DNA of 64,000 bases from Paracoccaceae bacterium (GCA_024742455.1 JANSYL010000004.1:62001-126000), one strand, 5' to 3'; numbered from the stretch's first letter, positions 26,276 to 34,963 are shown. Notes: generated by a model not told the origin, from the letters alone. Numbers and translations are program-made.

Positions 26276-27685
26276 TTATGTCGTGACGGCCACGGGGTCG
26301 GCGGCGTCGCCTGCGCGCGCCGGGTCGGCAAGGAGGTGGTCCACCGAGGCGGCGTAAAAGGCGATGAGGCTTTCGCCCTCGGTGCTCAGCGTCAGGGTGT
26401 CGCCATCACGGGTGAGCATGCGGCGTTCGATGAGCGCGCGCAGGCCCGCCTCGATCGTGTAGTCGATGTCGTCGCGGGGAATATGGACGGTCAGGCCGCG
26501 TGCCTGTGCCGCCGCGATCTGGCGGCGGACGAGGGCGTCGAGATCGGGGACGCTGCGGGCGCCGTCCTGCAGGGCATGGGCCACCAGCGGGACCGGGGTG
26601 ATCGGCATGACATCGGCGATGCGGGTCATCAGGGTGGCCCCGAGATCGGCGGCGATGTCCTCATGGGAGCGGGCGAGAAATTCAGTCAGGCTGAGCGGGT
26701 CGCCGAAGCTGACGGCGGCATAGCCGTAACGGTGGAAGCGGCCGGTCAGGCGCTGCCAGGTCTGGCGGCGGAGATAGCGCCAGATCGGCCGGAGCGAGAA
26801 GCGAAAACTGTGCTGCCCGGTTTCGGCCGCGGCGATCAGGTTTCGGTCTTCCATCACGCGGTCGTAATTGAGCGCCACCGGCACGAAGACGACATCGCGC
26901 GAGGTGCCGGGTTTGAACCCGTCGAGTATGTAGGAAATGAGCCCGAGTTTCGGCTGGCCCAGATGGCCGGTGCGGCTGAGACCGCCTTCGGGAAAGACGG
27001 CCTGGGTCACGCCTGCCTCGGTTGCCATCTGGACGTAGCGGGCGAGGATTTTCCGGTAGAGCGGGTTGTTGTGGCGGCGGCGGATGAAATAGCCGCCCAT
27101 GGCGCGGATGAGCTGGCGCAGCGGCCAGACCCGTGCCCATTCGCCCACCGCATAGGCCAGCGCCGAGCGTTCGGCCACCAGCCATGTGACCAGCACGTAA
27201 TCCATGTTCGATCGGTGGTTCATCACGAAGATGACGGTGGCGTGCGGGTCGATGGCGGTGAGGGCGGCGTCGTTGCTGCGGGCGAGGCGCACGCGGTAGA
27301 GCGACTGGCTGAGGATGCGGGCGGCGCGGATGGCGAAGCTGAAATAGGTGAAGGCGGAGAAGCCGGGGACGATTTCGCGGGCGTAATCCTCGGCCTTCTG
27401 GAAGGCGACATCTTCGCGGACGCCCTTGTCGCGGGCGTAATCGGCCATTGCCTGCGCGACCTCGGGGTCGAAGATCAGGCGGCGGATCGTGTCGGTTCGG
27501 CGGGCCAGCTTGAAGGGCTGGATCGGGCGGTCGAGCCTTTCGTTGAGGCGCGCGACGGCCTGTTCGAGGCGGCGGCGCAGGTACCAGCGTACCGAGGGAA
27601 AGAGGAAATGCGAAGCGAAGGTGACCGCGGCGAAGAGCACGATCAGCAGGAACAGCCAGAGCGGCAGGGTGACGGGAGTGCCCAT
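26276..27685 (-). CDS. PlsB/PlsC-type glycerol-phosphate acyltransferase
   Basis: Membrane-associated acyltransferase of 469 residues in the lysophospholipid/glycerol-3-phosphate acyltransferase superfamily. It has an N-terminal membrane segment (about 8-28), the catalytic NHRSNMD (HX4D form) and the acceptor motif FPEGGLSRTGHLGQPKLG; the C-terminal part has DDIDYTIEAGLRAL. The length is greater than PlsC (about 250) and shorter than E. coli PlsB (about 800), fitting a bacterial PlsB-like group. The ATG at 27685 starts just before the membrane segment; GC-rich repeat DNA lies upstream. It sits between ccr and the divergent ecm, so it may share their control, though the chemistry is not obviously linked. 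Confidence 0.85.
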   Translation of the reverse strand: MGTPVTLPLWLFLLIVLFAAVTFASHFLFPSVRWYLRRRLEQAVARLNERLDRPIQPFKLARRTDTIRRLIFDPEVAQAMADYARDKGVREDVAFQKAEDYAREIVPGFSAFTYFSFAIRAARILSQSLYRVRLARSNDAALTAIDPHATVIFVMNHRSNMDYVLVTWLVAERSALAYAVGEWARVWPLRQLIRAMGGYFIRRRHNNPLYRKILARYVQMATEAGVTQAVFPEGGLSRTGHLGQPKLGLISYILDGFKPGTSRDVVFVPVALNYDRVMEDRNLIAAAETGQHSFRFSLRPIWRYLRRQTWQRLTGRFHRYGYAAVSFGDPLSLTEFLARSHEDIAADLGATLMTRIADVMPITPVPLVAHALQDGARSVPDLDALVRRQIAAAQARGLTVHIPRDDIDYTIEAGLRALIERRMLTRDGDTLTLSTEGESLIAFYAASVDHLLADPARAGDAADPVAVTT

Positions 27686-27730
27686 GGAGGGAGAGTGGCA
27701 GGGTCGGGGGCGTCGCGCAATGATTGGTCG

Positions 27731-27825
27731 GGTGGGTGGGCCCGCCCACCCACCCCCTTTCGGGGGCGCTGCCCCCGGGCCTGCGGCCTTCCCCCGGATG
27801 TATTTAACGGCAAGAAGAAGGCGGG
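27731..27825 (+). repeat. Intergenic repeat, long copy (R3)
   Basis: GGTGGGTGGGCCCGCCCACC, then GGGGGCGCTGCCCCC, and a tail CCCCCGGATGTATTTAACGG with CAAGAAGAAGG. It occupies the divergent spacer between the acyltransferase and ecm genes, so here it cannot be a terminator for either. Confidence 0.7.
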
Positions 27826-27865
27826 CGGGGGGTGGGACTAGTGGCGATTGCCGCATCGCAGCGAA

Positions 27866-27895
27866 TTGACATGGACATAATCTTGTTCATATACC
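27866..27895 (+). promoter_or_regulatory. Putative housekeeping promoter of ecm
   Basis: A perfect -35 TTGACA (27866-27871) and a -10-like TATACC (27890-27895) spaced by 18 bases lie 51 bases upstream of the ecm start. The stretch is more AT-rich than its surroundings. Confidence 0.5.
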
Positions 27896-27945
27896 GCGCC
27901 AGACGGAATAATGTTGCCGAGATGAGTCGGCGAGGAGCCCCTGAC

Positions 27946-29928
27946 ATGACAGCCGCTGACCCGACGGTGCCCGTGCGCGACAAGCCCTGGCTGATCCGGA
28001 CCTATGCGGGGCATTCCACCGCGAAAGCGTCGAACGCGCTTTACCGGGGGAACCTTGCCAAGGGGCAGACCGGGCTTTCGGTGGCCTTCGATCTGCCCAC
28101 CCAGACGGGCTATGACAGCGACCATGTGCTGGCGCGGGGCGAGGTCGGCAAGGTCGGCGTCCCGGTGGCGCATCTGGGCGACATGCGGACGCTGTTCGAC
28201 GAAATCCCGCTGGAGCAGATGAACACCTCAATGACGATCAACGCGACGGCGCCATGGCTTCTGGCGCTCTATATCGCGGTGGCCGAGGAGCAGGGCGCGG
28301 ATATCGCGAAGCTGCAGGGGACGGTCCAGAACGACCTGATCAAGGAATACCTGTCGCGCGGCACCTATATCTGCCCGCCGAAGCCGTCGCTGAAGATGAT
28401 CGCGGACGTGGCGGAATACTGTTTTGCGAACGTGCCGAAATGGAACCCGATGAACGTGTGTTCCTATCACCTGCAGGAAGCGGGCGCGACGCCCGAACAG
28501 GAGCTGGCCTTTGCGCTGGCAACCGCACAGGCGGTTCTGGACGCGCTGCGCCCGCGCGTGGCGGAGGAGGATTTCCCGGGCATCGTCGGGCGGATTTCGT
28601 TCTTCGTGAATGCGGGGATCCGGTTCGTCACCGAGATGTGCAAGATGCGCGCCTTCGTCGATCTGTGGGACGAGATCTGCGCCGAACGCTACGGCGTCGA
28701 GGACCCGAAATACCGCCGGTTCCGTTACGGCGTGCAGGTCAATTCGCTGGGGCTGACCGAGCAGCAACCGGAAAACAACGTCTATCGCATCCTGATCGAG
28801 ATGCTGGCGGTCACCCTGTCGAAACGGGCGCGGGCGCGGGCGGTGCAATTGCCGGCCTGGAACGAGGCGCTGGGCCTGCCGCGGCCCTGGGACCAGCAAT
28901 GGTCGATGCGGATGCAGCAGATCATGGCCTTCGAAACGGATCTTCTGGAATACGGCGATCTGTTCGACGGCAACCCCGTGGTCGATGCCAAGGTCGAGGA
29001 GTTGAAGGCGGGCGCCCGCGCGGAGCTTGCGAACCTGGATGCGATGGGCGGCGCGATCGATGCGATCGAATACATGAAGGCCCGCCTGGTCGAAAGCAAC
29101 GCGGCGCGGGTTGGCGGGATCGAGTCCGGCGAAACCGTGGTCGTCGGCGTGAACAGATACACCCAGTCCGAACCCTCGCCCCTCGTCGACGAGGAAGGCG
29201 GGATCATGGTCGTCGATCCGGCGGTCGAGGCCGACCAGATCGGCCGGCTGGAGGCGTGGCGGGCCGAGCGGGACGCCGGCGCGGTCGCGGCGGCGCTGGC
29301 TGATCTGCGTTCGGCGGCGGCAGAGGGGCGGAATGTCATGCCCGCCTCGATCGCGGCGGCAAAGGCGGGCGTGACGACCGGCGAATGGGCCGGCGTGATG
29401 CGGGCCGTTCACGGCGAGTACCGCGGGCCGACCGGTGTATCCAAGGCGGTATCGAACCAGACCGAGGGGCTGGACGATATCCGCGATGCCGTCGATGCGG
29501 TCAGCGACCGGTTGGGACGGCGGCTGAAATTCCTGGTGGGCAAGCCGGGGCTTGATGGTCATTCCAACGGGGCCGAGCAGATCGCCGTCAGGGCGCGCGA
29601 TTGCGGGATGGACATAAGTTATGAGGGCATCCGCCTGACGCCCGAGGAAATCGTCGCGGCCGCGCAGGCCGAAGAGGTTCACGTCATCGGCTTGTCGATC
29701 CTGTCGGGCAGCCATGTGCCGCTGGTGGGCGACGTGATGAACCGCCTGCGTGCGGCGGGGCTGGACAATGTGCCGGTCATGGTCGGCGGCATCATCCCCG
29801 ACGAGGATGCGCAGATCCTGAAATCCTACGGGGTGGCGCGGGTCTATACGCCCAAGGATTTCGAATTGAACCGGATCATGATGGATATCGTGACACTGGC
29901 CGATCCGGAGCCGATCGCGGCCGAATAG
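27946..29928 (+). CDS. ecm: Ethylmalonyl-CoA mutase
   Basis: Adenosylcobalamin-dependent mutase converting (2R)-ethylmalonyl-CoA to (2S)-methylsuccinyl-CoA in the ethylmalonyl-CoA pathway; formerly named MeaA. The 660-residue single chain has the substrate-binding barrel first (GLSVAFDLPTQTGYDSDH; MNTSMTINATAPWLLALY) and the C-terminal B12 domain (about 525-655) with the lower-ligand motif GLDGHSNGAEQI and GLSILSGSHVPLV. The start at 27946 follows GAGGAG by 8 bases; the frame is open further upstream but passes through the promoter. ccr is close by on the other strand. Its B12 need links it to the riboswitch-controlled unit near 56 kb. Confidence 0.95.
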   Translation: MTAADPTVPVRDKPWLIRTYAGHSTAKASNALYRGNLAKGQTGLSVAFDLPTQTGYDSDHVLARGEVGKVGVPVAHLGDMRTLFDEIPLEQMNTSMTINATAPWLLALYIAVAEEQGADIAKLQGTVQNDLIKEYLSRGTYICPPKPSLKMIADVAEYCFANVPKWNPMNVCSYHLQEAGATPEQELAFALATAQAVLDALRPRVAEEDFPGIVGRISFFVNAGIRFVTEMCKMRAFVDLWDEICAERYGVEDPKYRRFRYGVQVNSLGLTEQQPENNVYRILIEMLAVTLSKRARARAVQLPAWNEALGLPRPWDQQWSMRMQQIMAFETDLLEYGDLFDGNPVVDAKVEELKAGARAELANLDAMGGAIDAIEYMKARLVESNAARVGGIESGETVVVGVNRYTQSEPSPLVDEEGGIMVVDPAVEADQIGRLEAWRAERDAGAVAAALADLRSAAAEGRNVMPASIAAAKAGVTTGEWAGVMRAVHGEYRGPTGVSKAVSNQTEGLDDIRDAVDAVSDRLGRRLKFLVGKPGLDGHSNGAEQIAVRARDCGMDISYEGIRLTPEEIVAAAQAEEVHVIGLSILSGSHVPLVGDVMNRLRAAGLDNVPVMVGGIIPDEDAQILKSYGVARVYTPKDFELNRIMMDIVTLADPEPIAAE

Positions 29929-30036
29929 GCGGCATGCAGCGCTATTAATCTTTTTCGTTGCAATCCCGATGGAATTGCGCGACATCCGCTATTGGGCAAG
30001 AAACCCGGGTGGTTGTTGCAGAAAAAGGAAATACCA

Positions 30037-30342
30037 ATGTCCTATGATTTGGAAAACCTGTCGCTCGACGAATTGAAAGCCTTGCAAAAGGACGTGGGTA
30101 ACGCGATCGCCCATTTCGAGAAGCGCAAGAAGACCGAGGCGCTGGCTGCTGCAAAGCAGGCGGCCGAAAAGCACGGGTTTTCGCTGGATCAATTGCTGGG
30201 TGGCAAGGGCGCGGCCAAATCCGCACCGAAATACGCCAACCCGGCCGACCCGAGCCAGACCTGGACGGGCCGCGGGCGTCAGCCGCAATGGGTGAAGGAC
30301 GCGATGGCGGCGGGCAGATCGCTTGACGACATGCTGATCTGA
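30037..30342 (+). CDS. H-NS family nucleoid-associated protein (HvrA/Spb-like)
   Basis: A 101-residue H-NS-like DNA-binding protein. The N-terminal half (about 1-55) is a predicted coiled coil for oligomerisation ([20 protein letters not shown]). The C-terminal DNA-binding domain has the characteristic [20 protein letters not shown] motif, where the GRGRQP loop inserts into the AT-rich minor groove. In Rhodobacter relatives HvrA/Spb act on photosynthesis and other genes; here the targets are unknown. AAGGAA precedes the ATG at 30037 by 6 bases. The deoD start follows its stop by 4 bases, so the two are probably one transcript. Confidence 0.9.
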   Translation: MSYDLENLSLDELKALQKDVGNAIAHFEKRKKTEALAAAKQAAEKHGFSLDQLLGGKGAAKSAPKYANPADPSQTWTGRGRQPQWVKDAMAAGRSLDDMLI

Positions 30343-30346
30343 CCGG

Positions 30347-31054
30347 ATGACCATCCATATCGGGGCCGCCCCGGGCGAGATCGCGGAAACCGTGCTGATG
30401 CCCGGGGACCCGATGCGCGCGAAATGGGCCGCGGAGACGTTTCTGGACGATCCCCGTTGCGTCAACCAGGTGCGCGGCATGCTTGGCTTTACCGGCACCT
30501 GGAAGGGGCACGGGGTCACCATCCACGGGTCCGGCATGGGCATGCCGTCGCTGTCAATCTATGCCAATGAACTGATCCGCGACTACGGCGCGAAAACGCT
30601 GATCCGGATCGGCTCGACCGGCGCGATGCAGGACCATGTCGGGTTGCGTGATGTGATCCTCGCGATGACGGCATCGAGCATCTCGACCCCGTCGGCGGGG
30701 ATCTTCCGGGAATTGAATTTCGCCCCCTGCGCGGATTTCCGATTGTTGCAGGCGGCCCATGCGGCGGCCGTGGCACGCGACGTTCCGGTGCATGTGGGCG
30801 GCATCTATTCATCGGATGTGTTCTATGACGAACGCCCCGATCTGAATGACCAGATGGTGCGCCACGGGGTATTGGCCGTCGAAATGGAGGCGGCAGAGCT
30901 TTACACGCTGGCCGCACGCTACGGGTGCCGGGCACTGGCGGTGCTGACCGTGTCGGACCACCTGCTGACGAAAGAGGAACTTCCGTCGGAAGACCGGCAG
31001 TCGAGTTTCGCGGACATGGTAGAAATTGCGCTTGAGGCGGCTTTTTCTGCCTGA
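30347..31054 (+). CDS. deoD: Purine-nucleoside phosphorylase, DeoD (hexameric) type
   Basis: Phosphorolysis of purine (deoxy)nucleosides to base and (deoxy)ribose 1-phosphate. The 235-residue chain has the DeoD features: [24 protein letters not shown] at the N terminus, [25 protein letters not shown], the substrate motif [10 protein letters not shown] and the catalytic Asp in TVSDHLL. It follows the H-NS-like gene by 4 bases. A second, trimeric-type PNP is encoded at 42739-43542, so the organism has both classes in this region. Confidence 0.95.
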   Translation: MTIHIGAAPGEIAETVLMPGDPMRAKWAAETFLDDPRCVNQVRGMLGFTGTWKGHGVTIHGSGMGMPSLSIYANELIRDYGAKTLIRIGSTGAMQDHVGLRDVILAMTASSISTPSAGIFRELNFAPCADFRLLQAAHAAAVARDVPVHVGGIYSSDVFYDERPDLNDQMVRHGVLAVEMEAAELYTLAARYGCRALAVLTVSDHLLTKEELPSEDRQSSFADMVEIALEAAFSA

Positions 31055-31061
31055 GGGTGTC

Positions 31062-31101
31062 GGCTGCGGGTATGCGTCAGACCGTTGAAGCACCCGCAGC
31101 C
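31062..31101. terminator. Long-loop inverted repeat between convergent deoD and decarboxylase
   Basis: GGCTGCGGGT (31062-31071) and ACCCGCAGCC (31092-31101) form a 10-bp perfect stem with a 20-base loop in the 63-base gap between two convergent genes. There is no T-run on either side, so it may be a weak bidirectional terminator only. Confidence 0.4.
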
Positions 31102-31117
31102 TTCGCTGTCGATCTGA

Positions 31118-32296
31118 TCAGATCACCACGACGTCGAGCGGCGGAAAGCCGTTGAAGCCCACCGAGGCATAGCTGGAGGTATAGGCCCCGGCATTGCGGA
31201 TGATCACCCGGTCGCCCGCGCGCAGGGTTTCCGGCAGCGCGATGGGGCGCTTTTCATACAGCACATCGGCGCTGTCGCAGGACGGACCTGCAATGATGCA
31301 GGGGCCGGTCGGATCACCTTCGCGGGGGGTGGCGAACTGATACCGGATCGCTTCGTCGATGGTTTCGGCGAGGCCCGAGAACTTGCCGATATCGAGATAG
31401 ACCCACCGACAGAGGTCGGTGTCGGATTTGCGCGACACCAGCAGAACCTCGGCGGCGATGGCGCCCGCCTCGGCCACGAGGCCCCGGCCCGGTTCGGCCA
31501 TCAGGCGCGGGACCGCGCCGAAACGGTCGGTCACCTGCGCGATCACGGCCGCGGCATAATTGGTGGGGTGGGCGATGGCCTGACCGTAGAAGGCCGGGAA
31601 ACCACCGCCGATGTTCAGAAGGTCAAGCGGGAATCCATTTGCACGGGCGGCGTGCCAGGTGTCGGCGACGACGTCGAGGACCGGTGCCCACATCGCCGGA
31701 TCGCGGGTCTGGCTGCCGACATGGAAGGACAGACCGACGGGCGACAGGCCCCGCGCCCGGGCATGGGCCATCAGCACCTGCGCCTGCGCCGGGTCGCAGC
31801 CGAATTTTCGGGTAAGCGGCCAATCGGCGCCTGACGCTTCGACAAGCAGGCGGATATAGACCTGGGCGCCGGGCGCGTTGTCGGCGATCTTGTCCAGTTC
31901 CTCGACCGCGTCGGCGGCGAACAGGGTCAGCCCCGCGCGATGGGCGAAGGCGATATCCTCGGCGCGCTTGACCGTGTTGCCATAGGAAATGCTGTCGGGC
32001 CGTGCGCCACGCGACAGGCAGAGCGCGATTTCCCCGCGCGAGGCGGCGTCGAAATGCGACCCCAGCGCGATCAGCCGGTCGATGATCTGCGGCGCTGGGT
32101 TGGCCTTGACCGCATAATGGATGTGGGCGTGGCCGAGACCGGCGGCCAGCGCCTTGTACTGGTCTTCGACGCGGTCGGTATCCAGCACGAGGGTCGGGCG
32201 GTCGAACCGCGTGGTGGCGATGAACGCCTCAACGCGGCTGCGGGTATCGGGAACAGGTGCGAAAGCCGCCGACAGGTCGGCATGCGTAGCGTTCAT
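31118..32296 (-). CDS. Ornithine-type decarboxylase, PLP fold type III
   Basis: Alanine-racemase-fold basic amino acid decarboxylase of 392 residues, most like eukaryotic-type ornithine decarboxylase; it would form putrescine from ornithine. The PLP lysine is in YAVKANP (about residue 67), the glycine loop is LNIGGGFPAFY, and the active-site cysteine in GPSCDSADVLYE from the partner subunit marks ODC/lysine decarboxylase. The start was set at 32296: GGAG lies 6 bases upstream of this ATG, while the ATG two codons earlier abuts the GGAG. A 301-base leader/divergent region precedes it. Confidence 0.9.
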   Translation of the reverse strand: MNATHADLSAAFAPVPDTRSRVEAFIATTRFDRPTLVLDTDRVEDQYKALAAGLGHAHIHYAVKANPAPQIIDRLIALGSHFDAASRGEIALCLSRGARPDSISYGNTVKRAEDIAFAHRAGLTLFAADAVEELDKIADNAPGAQVYIRLLVEASGADWPLTRKFGCDPAQAQVLMAHARARGLSPVGLSFHVGSQTRDPAMWAPVLDVVADTWHAARANGFPLDLLNIGGGFPAFYGQAIAHPTNYAAAVIAQVTDRFGAVPRLMAEPGRGLVAEAGAIAAEVLLVSRKSDTDLCRWVYLDIGKFSGLAETIDEAIRYQFATPREGDPTGPCIIAGPSCDSADVLYEKRPIALPETLRAGDRVIIRNAGAYTSSYASVGFNGFPPLDVVVI

Positions 32297-32597
32297 GGTC
32301 ATCTCCAACAGACCGTGCCCCGGGGGGCGGACGTTTCCAAAGGAGACGTTACCGTCGCTACGTAACTGCGGTGGACCGGGCCACCCGTGACAGAGGCGCG
32401 TGCGCTGGCGTCTTTGCGCGGCAGATGGGGCGGATCGCCGTCAAATGCAAGCGGTGAATGCGGCGGTCGCTGCAAGCAGGCGGGATGTGACGCCGCCGCC
32501 ACGCCTGCGCCGCACAGGAGCCCTGCATCCGTGTGGGGTGACGCTGGGCAGGGGGGAGGACTAAGGTTTGGTCATCAGGTTTGTCGGGGGTTTTGCC
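32297..32597. other. 301-base divergent spacer between decarboxylase and VOC genes
   Basis: No convincing gene. On the minus strand it could give the decarboxylase a long leader. GTTAC...GTAAC (32343-32361 region) makes a small hairpin close to the decarboxylase, and a 56-codon Arg-rich frame ends with TAG at 32358, 62 bases before the start. Short leader RNAs are known before alphaproteobacterial speF genes, but I cannot match this sequence to one. Confidence 0.35.
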
Positions 32598-33095
32598 GTG
32601 CCGAATGAGACATTCACCGCGCCGTCCGGGGTCACCGTCGGTCATGTCCATCTGAAAGTGTCGGACCTGGAAAGGTCGATCGCGTTTTACCGCGACGTGC
32701 TGGGGTTTCAGGTGATGCAGCGCTACGGACCTGATGCCGCGTTTCTGTCCGTCGGCGGGTATCACCACCATCTCGGGCTCAACACATGGTCCAGCCGGGA
32801 TGGGGCGCGGCCCGCGCCGGGCACCACGGGCCTGTTTCACGTGGCCTTTCTGTACCCGGACCGGGCGGCGCTGGGCACGGCGGTGCGGCAGGTGCTGGCG
32901 GCCGGTGTCGCGCTGACCGGCATGGCCGATCATGGCGTGTCGGAGGCGGTCTATCTCGACGACCCGGACGGCAACGGGATCGAGCTTTACCGTGACCGTG
33001 ACCCGGCGGACTGGCCGCGTGCGCCGGACGGAACGCTGGTCATGGGCAACGCCCGTCTCGACCTGCACGCCTTGCTGGATGACGCGGGGGCATAG
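32598..33095 (+). CDS. VOC (glyoxalase/dioxygenase fold) family protein
   Basis: A 165-residue metalloprotein of the vicinal oxygen chelate superfamily, similar to catechol 2,3-dioxygenase-like proteins. Metal ligands are probably His in VGHVHLKVSDLERS (start of the first beta-alpha-beta module), His in GLFHVAFLYPDR and Glu in DPDGNGIELYRDR. The GGYHHHLGLNTW stretch is characteristic of this subgroup. I place the start at GTG 32598 because the family starts close to the AGVTVGHVHL motif; a TTG at 32568 with GGGGGAGGA upstream is the alternative. The substrate is unknown. Confidence 0.85.
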   Translation: MPNETFTAPSGVTVGHVHLKVSDLERSIAFYRDVLGFQVMQRYGPDAAFLSVGGYHHHLGLNTWSSRDGARPAPGTTGLFHVAFLYPDRAALGTAVRQVLAAGVALTGMADHGVSEAVYLDDPDGNGIELYRDRDPADWPRAPDGTLVMGNARLDLHALLDDAGA

Positions 33096-33177
33096 GCTCC
33101 GGCACTGGACTTTCGGCGGTGTTTCGCCTATATGTTAGCGATAACGACCCGGTCATCTGCGAACCTGGGAGACTTCA

Positions 33178-33375
33178 ATGTATTCGAAAGCCAAGAAAAC
33201 CGCCCAATGGGCGGTGACGAAGATGCGGTCCCTGTCGTCGCGGACCGCGGCGCCGGTGGAGGCACAACCCCGTCCGGCATCCGTGTCCGGGCGCAATACG
33301 CCCCCTGCGAAGGACGGAGCGGGGAAACCCGCGATGGCCTATCAGCAGGGATTCACGTCTGGACCCATGACCTGA
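33178..33375 (+). CDS. Possible small basic protein of 65 residues
   Basis: I do not recognise it. The peptide is very basic (11 Lys/Arg in 65 residues), Ser/Pro-rich in the middle and probably disordered, beginning MYSKAKKTAQWAVTKMRSLS. Support for a real gene: GGGAGA 7 bases before the ATG, strong G/C preference at third codon positions like true genes here, and no overlap with any other gene in the 323-base gap. It ends 43 bases before the aminotransferase start, just upstream of the hairpin that covers that gene's ribosome binding site. Confidence 0.45.
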   Translation: MYSKAKKTAQWAVTKMRSLSSRTAAPVEAQPRPASVSGRNTPPAKDGAGKPAMAYQQGFTSGPMT

Positions 33376-33388
33376 TCCGCGCTTAGGC

Positions 33389-33415
33389 TCCCTCCCGGCG
33401 GATGCTCGGGAGGGA
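33389..33415 (+). promoter_or_regulatory. Hairpin covering the ribosome binding site of the aminotransferase
   Basis: TCCCTCCCG (33389-33397) pairs perfectly with CGGGAGGGA (33407-33415) around a 9-base loop. The 3' arm contains the Shine-Dalgarno GGGAGGG, and the ATG follows 4 bases after the stem at 33419. In RNA this 9-bp GC-rich stem would hide the ribosome binding site. Confidence 0.6.
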
Positions 33416-33418
33416 CCA

Positions 33419-34285
33419 ATGGCGGTCGGCACCAATATCAAGACCTATTTCGAAGGCGCGTGGCATGATGCCGACGTGCCCATCATGGGTGCCGCGGCGC
33501 ATGGCGCTTGGCAGGGCACGACCGTGTTCGACGGCGCGCGCTACGTGAACGGGCTGGCGCCCGATCTGCGTGCCCATTGCGACCGGGTGGTGGAATCGGC
33601 CCGGGCGCTGATGCTGCATCCCGGGCTGACCGGGGCCGAGATTTTCGAGATAGCCTGGGAGGGGCTGAAGCGCTATCGGACCGACGCGGCTGTCTATGTG
33701 CGGCCGATGTTCTGGGGGATCGATGGCGGGGCCTACGGGATCATTCCCGCCGAGACCGAGGCAGGGTTCTGCATCTGCCTGGAAGAGGTGCCGCTGGCCC
33801 CGCCCGAGGCCGCCGTGCGGCTGGCCACGACACGGTTCCACCGCCCCGTGCTGACCGACAACATCACGAATGCCAAGGCCGGGTGTCTTTATCCCAACAA
33901 CGCCCGGATGCTGGCCGAGGCGATGTCGAAAGGCTATGACAACGCGCTGGTGCGTGACGCGATGGGAAATGTGGCCGAGACGGCGACCGCGAACGTGTTC
34001 ATGGTGCGCGACGGGGTGGTGTTCACCCCGATCCCGAACGGCACCTTCCTGAACGGCATCACCCGACAGCGGCACATAAAGAACCTGCGCGCGGACGGGG
34101 TGGAGGTGGTCGAGACGGTCCTGAGCTTCGACGATTTCCGCGCCGCCGACGAGGTGTTCATGTCCGGCAATCTCAACAAGGTGACGCCGGTGACCGAGTT
34201 CGAGGGCACCCATTATCAGCATGGGCCCGTCACCAAGCGGGTGCGCGAGCTTTACTGGGACTGGGCGGCGCGCGAGGCCGCCTGA
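33419..34285 (+). CDS. Class IV aminotransferase (branched-chain type)
   Basis: PLP aminotransferase of fold type IV, 288 residues, most like branched-chain amino acid aminotransferases: transfers the amino group between Leu/Ile/Val and 2-oxoglutarate. The PLP lysine is in ITNAKAGC (about residue 153) and the conserved C-terminal region has NVAETATANVFMV (cofactor binding) and EVFMSGNLNKVTPV. Residues FRPR-type for alpha-carboxylate recognition appear as YVRPMFWG. It could also act on D-amino acids or other substrates as family IV members do. Its ribosome binding site lies in a hairpin (33389-33415). Confidence 0.88.
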   Translation: MAVGTNIKTYFEGAWHDADVPIMGAAAHGAWQGTTVFDGARYVNGLAPDLRAHCDRVVESARALMLHPGLTGAEIFEIAWEGLKRYRTDAAVYVRPMFWGIDGGAYGIIPAETEAGFCICLEEVPLAPPEAAVRLATTRFHRPVLTDNITNAKAGCLYPNNARMLAEAMSKGYDNALVRDAMGNVAETATANVFMVRDGVVFTPIPNGTFLNGITRQRHIKNLRADGVEVVETVLSFDDFRAADEVFMSGNLNKVTPVTEFEGTHYQHGPVTKRVRELYWDWAAREAA

Positions 34286-34393
34286 AACGGCCCGGGACGG
34301 GGGCGCAGCGGGCGCGGGGGCCATCCGGCCCGTCGCGCGTCGCTGCGCGGGTGCCCGGTTCGCTGCGCGCGGCGCGCGGCGGTCTTCGTGGGA

Positions 34394-34428
34394 TGCCTCC
34401 GGCGGAGGTATTTTTGCAGCAAAGAGGG
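34394..34428 (+). repeat. Intergenic repeat tail, short copy (R6)
   Basis: GCCTCCGGCGGAGGTATTTT followed by TGCAGCAAAGAGG, between the aminotransferase and universal stress genes. The tail matches other copies; the CCTCCGGCGGAGG part forms a small palindrome. Confidence 0.65.
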
Positions 34429-34491
34429 GCATGACGGCGGGCTTGCGCTGTGCCCGTTGCCCCGTCAGGGTGGGCGGCAGGAGAGGCGGCG

Positions 34492-34947
34492 ATGCGCAAG
34501 TTTCTGGTGATCCTCGACGACACCCGCGAGTGTCTGAACGCGATGCGGTTCGCCGCCATGCGCGCAGCGAACACGCAGGCGGGCGTGGAGATCCTGTCGG
34601 TGATCCCGCCCGATGAGTTCAACCATTGGATCGGCGTGGGCGAGGTGATGCGGGCCGAGGCGCGCGAGCGGATCGAGGCGCATTTCAACGTCTTTGCGAA
34701 ATGGATGCGCGACCGGCAGGGGGTGGAGCCATCCCTGGTCATCCGCGAGGGCGAACCTGTGGACGAGATCCTGGCCCATATCCGCGCCACGCCCGAGATC
34801 GGGGTGCTGGTGCTGGGTGCGGGCAGCGGCAAGTCGGGGCCGGGGCCCCTGGTGACCGCCATGGTCAAACAATCCGGCAGCCTGCCGGTGCCGATCACCG
34901 TGGTGCCGGGGGAATTGTCGAAGGACGAGCTGGAACAGATCACCTGA
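34492..34947 (+). CDS. Universal stress protein (UspA family)
   Basis: A 151-residue UspA-fold protein. It starts with the usual beta strand (MRKFLVILDDT), has an internal helix-rich part and ends with the ATP-type loop and final strand VLGAGSGKSGPGPLVTAMVK ... PITVVPG. The GxGxGxS-like loop is close to the ATP-binding G-2x-G-9x-G(S/T) pattern, so nucleotide binding is possible. AGGAGAGG stands upstream of the ATG at 34492. It is followed by the DUF2267 gene after 16 bases and then nfuA-tsaB-rimI. Confidence 0.9.
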   Translation: MRKFLVILDDTRECLNAMRFAAMRAANTQAGVEILSVIPPDEFNHWIGVGEVMRAEARERIEAHFNVFAKWMRDRQGVEPSLVIREGEPVDEILAHIRATPEIGVLVLGAGSGKSGPGPLVTAMVKQSGSLPVPITVVPGELSKDELEQIT

Positions 34948-34963
34948 GACGGGGGCGGCGCGG

